DNA from: an uncultured Collinsella sp.
GTDB taxonomy: Bacteria > Actinomycetota > Coriobacteriia > Coriobacteriales > Coriobacteriaceae
Reading direction: 5' to 3'
DNA: 6,150 nucleotides
Assembly: GCA_905197585.1 (NCBI GenBank)
Contig: CAJJZO010000111.1
Location: 1-6,150, forward strand
Every line of letters begins with the position of its first letter. Position 1 is the stretch's first letter. A program made the position numbers and the translations under genes. The notes under the pieces were generated by a model that worked only from the letters and a program-made list of their open reading frames with translations, ran no database searches and was not told the origin of the DNA. Positions 1 through 3,938 of the stretch are shown in pieces.

Positions 1-261
1 GCAGAAAGGGCGAAACCGCCGCCCCGGCAGCCCCTGTGGTCAAAAAATGCCAAATATGAGTACTGTCACCAATTTAGTAGCAGCAAATTTCCTTGTAATG
101 AGTGCCAGAAATCCCCAATTGTCCAAAAGCAAGACAACGTTATTCCCCATAGGTTCAATAAAATGGGCTCCCCAACGAGAATGAATATCGTTAGGGAGCC
201 CAAAGGACAAAAAACATATGTGACTATCTTGGCAACAGTACTCATATTTGGCGTTTTTTGA
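1..261 (+). CDS. Open frame running from the window edge through the inverted-repeat element; coding status unproven
   Basis: Frame 1 is open from base 1 for 86 codons and stops at TGA 259-261, inside the right arm of the inverted repeat. The first 12 codons (AERAKPPPRQPL) are GC-rich like the rest of the genome and could be the tail of an upstream plus-strand gene. The remainder is AT-rich, has two CxxC-spaced cysteines (PCNEC) and ends in a hydrophobic run (YVTILATVLIFGVF). No start is visible within the window, so if real it is the 3' part of a gene extended into the element. The antisense register is also open, from 276 down to the stop at 42-40, which weakens the case that either frame is translated. 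I recognise no domain. Confidence 0.25.
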   Translation, partial: AERAKPPPRQPLWSKNAKYEYCHQFSSSKFPCNECQKSPIVQKQDNVIPHRFNKMGSPTRMNIVREPKGQKTYVTILATVLIFGVF

Positions 262-265
262 CCAC
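36..265. mobile_element. AT-rich inverted-repeat element, MITE-like, no transposase
   Basis: Arms 36-66 and 235-265 are inverted copies over 31 bp with one mismatch, and weaker complementarity continues inward to about 78 and 223. Inside are a short nested pair (119-124 with 205-210) and a strong 15-bp hairpin (164-178 with 188-202). The stretch is clearly more AT-rich than the genes around it. The right end abuts a perfect palindrome, ACCACGTGGT (261-270), so GTGGT occurs at both 36-40 and 266-270; because the arm also ends in GTGGT, this cannot be called a target duplication with confidence. No transposase is encoded. It could be a non-autonomous transposable element, a REP-like repeat or a structured intergenic RNA. 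The inverted repeat is seen directly; mobility is inferred. Confidence 0.6.
157..202 (-). terminator. Intrinsic terminator of the fchA-folD operon, inside the inverted-repeat element
   Basis: Bases 164-178 and 188-202 form a 15-bp stem with a 9-nt loop, about 100 nt past the folD stop. Read on the minus strand, the stem ends in GGGAGCCCA and is followed by TTTTATT (163-157), the expected form of a rho-independent terminator. The one imperfect pair is G.U in minus-strand RNA but C.A in plus-strand RNA, and no T-run follows on the plus side, so the minus direction is favoured. Confidence 0.6.
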
Positions 266-302
266 GTGGTATATGGCTAACCCCTCAAACAGCCCAAAAC
301 GC

Positions 303-1157
303 CTATTTCGATGCACGCTCGGCCGCTTCGATCACGTGTTTGGCGAGAATCGCCGTTGTCACGGCGCCCACGCCGCCCGGCACGGGGGTGATGGCACCAA
401 CAACCGGCTCCGCGGCAACAAAATCGACGTCACCCACCAGGTTGCCAGCGCCCTCATCCCAGTTAATGCCCACATCAATGATCGTCTGGTCCTCGCGAAC
501 GGCATCCACGCCAATCGTGCGCGCGCGTCCAACGGCGGCAACCACAATATCAGCCGCACGGCACTCGGCAGCAAGGTCGCGCGTATGCGTATGGCACGTC
601 GTCACGGTTGCGTTGCGCGCCGTAAGCATGGCGGCAACGGGGCGGCCAATTACCAGTGAGCGTCCGACCACGGCAACTTTGGCGCCGTCCAGCTCAACGC
701 CGTAATGATCCAGCAAAGCAAGCACGGCTTCAGCTGTGCAGGGGGCAAAACCCTCGCCGCGCCCCGAAAGCGTGGTGAGCAGCGAAGCCGGCGTCATGGA
801 GTCAACGTCCTTGGAGGGATCGAGCGCTGCGGCGACGGCGTTCTCGTCAAGGCCGGCGGGCAGCGGGCGAAACATCAGACAGCCATGAACAGCCGAGTCG
901 GCATTGATGTCCTCGATGGCCGTCAACAGCTCGTCTTGCGAAACACCGGCAGGAAGCAACACGCGACGCGCCTCGATGCCAACCTTTTCGCAGCGTTTAA
1001 GGGCGCCGCGCTCGTAGGATAGGTCGTCCTCGCGTTCACCCACACGCACGATAGCAAGCGTCGGAACAACACCGCGTTCGCGCAGCGCAGCGCAGCGGGC
1101 AGCGAGCTCCTCAGTCAAAGCGCGGGCGACGGGAGCACCCTTCAGTAGCTCAGCCAT
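303..1157 (-). CDS. folD: FolD-family methylenetetrahydrofolate dehydrogenase, probably lacking cyclohydrolase activity
   Basis: Predicted cytoplasmic enzyme oxidising 5,10-methylene-THF to 5,10-methenyl-THF with NAD(P). The 284-residue product has normal FolD length. Family signatures: P-S-K-D-V-D (114-119) in the folate domain, V-V-G-R-S (163-167) and G-R-P (171-173) in the Rossmann domain, NATVTTCH (182-189), and near the C-terminus IIDVGIN and TPVPGGVGAVTT. The start at 1157 is preferred over an upstream ATG at 1223 because it begins at the family's usual N-terminus (MAELLKG), has AGAGGGGA (1163-1170) 5 nt upstream and lies 2 nt after the fchA stop. Oddity: in the Y-x-x-x-K motif (Y48) the lysine position is Ala52, and the glutamine of the usual VQLPLP is Phe96 in MFRPLP. 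These correspond to human Lys56 and Gln100, needed for cyclohydrolysis; the Asp125 equivalent (D119) is kept. Family assignment is firm; loss of the second activity is inferred. Confidence 0.95.
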   Translation of the reverse strand: MAELLKGAPVARALTEELAARCAALRERGVVPTLAIVRVGEREDDLSYERGALKRCEKVGIEARRVLLPAGVSQDELLTAIEDINADSAVHGCLMFRPLPAGLDENAVAAALDPSKDVDSMTPASLLTTLSGRGEGFAPCTAEAVLALLDHYGVELDGAKVAVVGRSLVIGRPVAAMLTARNATVTTCHTHTRDLAAECRAADIVVAAVGRARTIGVDAVREDQTIIDVGINWDEGAGNLVGDVDFVAAEPVVGAITPVPGGVGAVTTAILAKHVIEAAERASK

Positions 1158-1159
1158 GG

Positions 1160-1792
1160 CTATCCCCTCTTTCTTGCAGCGTCGGAGGCGCGGCGCGCCA
1201 GCGCATCGGCGCGCGGCAACCATGTGTCGAGCAACTCATCACACGCCGTCTCGAGCTCCTCGGCGCGTGCACGATCCTTCATAGACGTGGTGTTCGCAAA
1301 GAGCGTCAAGCTCGCGCCCTGCATGGCGGCGCGGCAGAATACGGCGCCGCACGCCACATCGGACAGCAGCTGACGCGAACCCTTGTCGGCCATGTCCTCG
1401 AGCAGCGCCAGTGCGCGCCCGCAGGCATCCATAATGCGATACGGCGGCATAGCGGCCACATGCAGCGCATCCTGAATCGCAGCCGGTCGGGCCGGGTCCT
1501 CACGCGGAATACCGTACGCAGCGGACACCTGGCCGTACGCACGAACGTCCTCGGCGACCAGACCCACAAGCTCCTGCGCCAACTCGTCTGCCTGGGCAAA
1601 CGCACGCGTCAGGTCATCCGCACGATCAGCAAGCGCGGGATTAGTCGCACCGTAGCGGGCAACCATTCCGCACAGCGAGGCGCCCAGCGCGCCCACAAAA
1701 GCGCTCGCGCTGCCACCACCGGGAACTGGCTCGCGCGCGGCCAGCGCCTCGGCAAAACCGCGACAGGTTTTATCCATCATCTCTTGGCTCAT
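1160..1792 (-). CDS. fchA: Methenyltetrahydrofolate cyclohydrolase, FTCD C-terminal (cyclodeaminase) family
   Basis: Small, mostly helical cytoplasmic protein of the formiminotransferase-cyclodeaminase C-terminal family, predicted to interconvert 5,10-methenyl-THF and 10-formyl-THF. The start at 1792 gives 210 residues, the usual stand-alone FchA length. It is preferred over the ATG at 1852 because GAAGGTG (1802-1808) lies 9 nt upstream and the extra 20 residues do not resemble the family. Visible signatures: P-V-P-G-G-G-S-A-S-A (22-31), E-D-V-R-A-Y (81-86), and S-D-V-A-C-G-A (144-150) leading to N167 and S-M-K-D (170-173). It is the first gene of a two-gene operon; its stop is 2 nt before folD, implying coupled translation. 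Since the adjacent FolD seems to lack cyclohydrolase residues, this protein likely does that step. Cyclodeaminase action on formimino-THF (histidine or purine degradation) is the alternative; no such genes are in view. Confidence 0.9.
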   Translation of the reverse strand: MSQEMMDKTCRGFAEALAAREPVPGGGSASAFVGALGASLCGMVARYGATNPALADRADDLTRAFAQADELAQELVGLVAEDVRAYGQVSAAYGIPREDPARPAAIQDALHVAAMPPYRIMDACGRALALLEDMADKGSRQLLSDVACGAVFCRAAMQGASLTLFANTTSMKDRARAEELETACDELLDTWLPRADALARRASDAARKRG

Positions 1793-1821
1793 ACGCACAC
1801 GCACCTTCAAGTCATATATAT

Positions 1822-1849
1822 CGGTCGGGCGGCCGACGCCGGCCGACCG
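1822..1849 (-). promoter_or_regulatory. GC-rich inverted repeat in the predicted fchA-folD leader
   Basis: CGGTCGGGCGGC (1822-1833) and GCCGGCCGACCG (1838-1849) pair as a 12-bp stem with one mismatch and a 4-nt loop. It lies 14 nt upstream of the fchA Shine-Dalgarno and downstream of the candidate promoter. On the minus strand it is followed by ATATATAT rather than a T-run, so it is not a classic terminator. An operator, an mRNA-stabilising hairpin or a folding switch are possible; the structure is visible, its role is inferred. Confidence 0.4.
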
Positions 1850-1871
1850 CATCGATCACGTAATGGTGCTA

Positions 1872-1900
1872 AGTCTAGCCCATAAGTACGCGAGCGTCAG
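1872..1900 (-). promoter_or_regulatory. Candidate sigma70-type promoter for fchA-folD
   Basis: On the minus strand, CTGACG (1895-1900) and TAGACT (1872-1877) are separated by 17 nt. Each matches its consensus hexamer at 4 of 6 positions. Transcription would start near 1865, giving a leader of about 70 nt that contains the hairpin at 1822-1849. Found by eye; not unique enough to be certain. Confidence 0.35.
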
Positions 1901-1955
1901 CGCACCTGGCCATCGCGGATTTCTATGGCACACGATAGGCCATGCCAACGCAAAC

Positions 1956-1974
1956 ATGGGACACATGGCCCACC
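1956..1974. repeat. 19-bp dyad motif, copy 1, upstream of the first lipoprotein gene
   Basis: ATGGGACACATGGCCCACC is identical to the copy at 2949-2967. Its core TGGGACACATGGCCCA is an imperfect palindrome in which 6 of 8 opposed pairs are complementary. It lies 223 nt upstream of the start at 2198. It could be an operator or a dispersed genomic repeat. Confidence 0.55.
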
Positions 1975-2015
1975 TTTCGAGACTCCCAAGCAGCACAAGC
2001 TGGGGCATATCTATA

Positions 2016-2067
2016 AGTAAGGAACCCGTTGGGGAACGGCCAGTAAGGAACCCGTTGGGGAACGGCC
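2016..2067. repeat. Perfect 26-bp tandem repeat, two units
   Basis: Units 2016-2041 and 2042-2067 are identical with no spacer. Each contains CCGTT-GGGG-AACGG, a 5-bp inverted repeat around GGGG, and ends in AACGGCC; a third AACGGCC follows at 2072-2078. The array lies between the dyad motif and the lipoprotein start and is absent from the otherwise parallel upstream region of the second lipoprotein gene. Confidence 0.75.
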
Positions 2068-2197
2068 GCGCAACGGCCACAAGCGATGAACGGAGGCATA
2101 AGTCGCACAGTACACAGAGACATCCGCCGCCAGCGCAATCAGTACCCCAACAGTATGCGGCGCCGTGATGTCATCAGCAGACAAGGAGGACGCCACC

Positions 2198-2797
2198 ATG
2201 ATGAAAAAGACCCTATCAATCCTTTCCCTTTGCATCGCCCTCTTTGCCGCGCTCGCCCTTGTGGGCTGCGGCGGGAGCGCATCGGGCGGCGGCAGCGCCC
2301 CCAAGAGCGAGAGCAAGGAAAAGGCCCCCGTCGCCAAGAAGACCGACTACATCTGGTTTAAGGTCGAGATGCCCGAGGGCGTCGGCGTAAGCGACTCTGC
2401 CGGCAAGAATGCCGACAGGGTCCAGCTCACCTTCCCCGAAGACGAGAACGCCTCGGCCGATCGCTTTATCCCCGTTTGGAAAAAAGCGCTGACGGCCGAG
2501 GAATCCCACGCCGACCAGGCGGAAAAGAAGGGGGATACGTTCCAGTGGAAGGATGGCGGGTCCGTCGAGTATAACGGCAGGACGTGGCTCGTCGGAACAT
2601 ACGAGGACAACAGCGGCATCTCAACCATGCTTTTTACCGATGTTGAGCCGGGAAGCGTCTACGTCCTCATCTCGAACTTCGACCAGCACAAGAAAGAAGC
2701 CGAGGCACTCCTCAACTCCATCGAGTTCCCCGATGACATGGAAGAGGCAGTTTCCGAGGCACGCGAAGTCGAGATTTCGAGCATCGAGATCAAGTAA
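2198..2797 (+). CDS. Predicted lipoprotein of unknown function, paralogue of the next gene
   Basis: The 199-residue product has a lipoprotein signal: lysines at 3-4, a hydrophobic core, and the lipobox L-V-G-C with Cys24 as the lipidated residue, so it should be anchored on the outer face of the membrane. A Gly/Ser/Lys linker (25-48) leads to a domain of about 150 residues beginning TDYIWFKVEMPEGV, with E-Y-N-G-R-T-W and FTDVEPGSVYVLI further on, and ending SSIEIK. The pattern of alternating strands ending in a helix (AEALLNSIEF) vaguely recalls PsbP/Mog1-like folds, but this is only an impression. The start at 2198 is chosen over 2165 because AAGGAGGA (2183-2190) lies 7 nt upstream, matching the spacing in the paralogue; this leaves a normal signal peptide. 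It is a single-gene unit with its own terminator. No function is assigned. Confidence 0.9.
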   Translation: MMKKTLSILSLCIALFAALALVGCGGSASGGGSAPKSESKEKAPVAKKTDYIWFKVEMPEGVGVSDSAGKNADRVQLTFPEDENASADRFIPVWKKALTAEESHADQAEKKGDTFQWKDGGSVEYNGRTWLVGTYEDNSGISTMLFTDVEPGSVYVLISNFDQHKKEAEALLNSIEFPDDMEEAVSEAREVEISSIEIK

Positions 2798-2867
2798 CGG
2801 GACACCCGCACGCGCCTACGCGCACCCGCGCACATGCGCCCCATTAAAACAACGGGCGCCCAACCCC

Positions 2868-2902
2868 GGGGAGGGCCGACAGCATCGGCCCTCCCCTCTT
2901 TT
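2868..2902 (+). terminator. Intrinsic terminator of the first lipoprotein gene
   Basis: A perfect 12-bp stem (GGGGAGGGCCGA, 2868-2879, with 2885-2896) and a CAGCA loop are followed by TCTTTT. It ends transcription about 70 nt after the stop and shares its GGGAGGGCC core with the terminator of the paralogue. Confidence 0.92.
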
Positions 2903-2948
2903 ACGACCGCACATATTGCCACTTGTCGGCGCAATTCCAGCCCCCAGA

Positions 2949-2967
2949 ATGGGACACATGGCCCACC
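2949..2967. repeat. 19-bp dyad motif, copy 2, upstream of the second lipoprotein gene
   Basis: Identical over 19 bp to the copy at 1956-1974 and in the same orientation, here 72 nt upstream of the start at 3040. It lies between the upstream terminator and the ribosome site, where a promoter or operator for the second lipoprotein gene would be expected. I found no convincing -35/-10 pair around it. Confidence 0.55.
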
Positions 2968-3039
2968 CTAGCGAGCCGTCCACGCGTACAGTAAAGGCAG
3001 GTAATCCGTGGGCGGTTACAGATCGAGGAGGACACGACC

Positions 3040-3633
3040 ATGAAAAAGAAGGCCTTTGCGATTCTCACCCTCTGCATAAGCCTCTTTGCCGCAGTTGCCC
3101 TGGTGGGTTGCGGCGGAAGCGGCGGCGCTACCGGCAGTGGCGGTGGCGGCGGCGCAGAAAAGCCAGCCGTGGATATGAGGACCGACTTCATTTGGTTTAA
3201 GGTCGAGGTCCCCGAGGGCGTCGAGATCACCGACGTCGCAGGCGACACCGCCGACAGGGCCCAGTTTAAGTTCACCGAGAGCGAGCACGCCAGCGACCGC
3301 TTCATCCCCGTCTTCGACTCTGACAAGAACGCCGACGAGCTGTTCGACTACGAGGCAAAGTGGAAGGCCAACTCCGGATGGACCGAGAGCGATCCCGTTA
3401 AGTACAACGGCAAGACCTGGCGCAGTGCCTACTTTACGCACTCGGGCGGCGTGACGACCGAGTACTTCACCGACGTTGACGGTGGCAGTGTGTATGTGCG
3501 CATCGACAACGTCGAGGAACACAAGGACGCCGTCGAGACCATGATGAAGTCTCTGGAGTTTGCCGACGACATCGCCGAGGCCAAGACCGAGGCCATGGAC
3601 GTCAAGCTCGACGATATCGAGATCAAGCGTTAA
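3040..3633 (+). CDS. Predicted lipoprotein of unknown function, paralogue of the preceding gene
   Basis: The 197-residue product has a lipoprotein signal (lysines 2-4, hydrophobic core, lipobox L-V-G-C, Cys24) aligning residue for residue with the upstream paralogue. A glycine-rich linker (25-38) and short spacer precede the same domain: TDFIWFKVEVPEGV from residue 48, then K-Y-N-G-K-T-W, EYFTDVDGGSVYVRI, and the end DDIEIKR. By eye about half of the aligned domain positions are identical to the paralogue; Trp52, the Y-N-G-x-T-W motif and the F-T-D-V-x-x-G-S-V-Y-V block stand out as conserved. GAGGAGGA (3025-3032) lies 7 nt before the ATG. It has its own terminator and is transcribed separately or by read-through. 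It arose with its neighbour by tandem duplication; the linker and middle of the domain have diverged. No function is assigned. Confidence 0.92.
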   Translation: MKKKAFAILTLCISLFAAVALVGCGGSGGATGSGGGGGAEKPAVDMRTDFIWFKVEVPEGVEITDVAGDTADRAQFKFTESEHASDRFIPVFDSDKNADELFDYEAKWKANSGWTESDPVKYNGKTWRSAYFTHSGGVTTEYFTDVDGGSVYVRIDNVEEHKDAVETMMKSLEFADDIAEAKTEAMDVKLDDIEIKR

Positions 3634-3938
3634 GCGACTGGCGAGTGCAGCGGGAAACACAGGCGCAGTGCAAACAAGCGACGGTACCCCAGAGCTTCGT
3701 ACCCAGGGAGGGCCGGTAAACCGACCCTCCCTTTCTTATGCCGGTAGCCAACGAACGCGAGGATGCCGGACGCCGGAACCGCTCCAAATGTAGCAACAGT
3801 ACGAAAACGACAAGCACCCCAACACGTCCGCCCGCCGATTTATTGCGCCGCGCAGACAATTAAACCAGCATCTTTAAACATCTGAGCAGCATAGTGACCA
3901 AAACTATCGCATAACCGCACTCTACGAATGGAGAAGTT
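3634..3938. other. Intergenic region between the second lipoprotein gene and the phospholipase gene
   Basis: About 305 bp. It holds the lipoprotein terminator at 3705-3737 and, near the far end, the phospholipase ribosome site. The last 100 bp are more AT-rich, as expected of a promoter region, but I could not pick a -35/-10 pair with confidence. No supported gene on either strand. Confidence 0.5.
3705..3737 (+). terminator. Intrinsic terminator of the second lipoprotein gene
   Basis: AGGGAGGG (3705-3712) pairs with CCCTCCCT (3725-3732), then a C.A mismatch, CGG with CCG, and a TAAA loop; TTTCTT follows. It resembles a diverged copy of the terminator at 2868-2902. Confidence 0.88.

Larger units (their letters stand above)
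1793..2197. other. Divergent intergenic region between fchA and the first lipoprotein gene
   Basis: About 405 bp without a supported gene. From the fchA side it holds the fchA ribosome site, the leader hairpin, the candidate fchA promoter, one copy of the 19-bp dyad motif and a 26-bp tandem repeat. TATAAG (2012-2017) resembles a -10 box reading toward the lipoprotein but has no convincing -35 partner. Short open frames crossing it are low-complexity translations of the repeats. Confidence 0.6.

Noticed and set aside
36..270. 5-bp target-site duplication GTGGT flanking the inverted-repeat element
   Set aside because: The left GTGGT is also part of the inverted-repeat arm and the right one is half of the palindrome ACCACGTGGT, so it cannot be separated from the element ends.
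258..1022. Plus-strand open frames at 258-659, 340-705 and 705-1022
   Set aside because: They lie antisense to folD, whose family signatures are unmistakable; their translations are basic and low-complexity, as expected of antisense frames in GC-rich DNA.
2012..2017. TATAAG as a -10 box for the first lipoprotein gene
   Set aside because: It matches consensus at 5 of 6 positions, but no acceptable -35 lies 16-18 nt upstream, so it is not listed as a promoter.
1856..2138. Short minus-strand open frames over the fchA-lipoprotein intergenic region
   Set aside because: They translate the 26-bp tandem repeats into repeated FPNGFLT- and SPTGSLL-like strings; no ribosome site or family resemblance.
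2987..2992. TACAGT as a -10 box for the second lipoprotein gene
   Set aside because: No -35 hexamer at suitable spacing; too weak to call.
2553..3200. Plus-strand frame of 215 codons spanning the first lipoprotein end and the second lipoprotein start
   Set aside because: It runs out of frame through two well-supported lipoprotein genes and an intrinsic terminator; the product is Ser/Arg/Pro-rich shadow translation.
3016..3660. Minus-strand frame of 214 codons opposite the second lipoprotein gene
   Set aside because: Its Leu/Val/Gly-rich sequence mirrors the codons of the lipoprotein, and the plus-strand gene has a signal peptide, lipobox, ribosome site and terminator.
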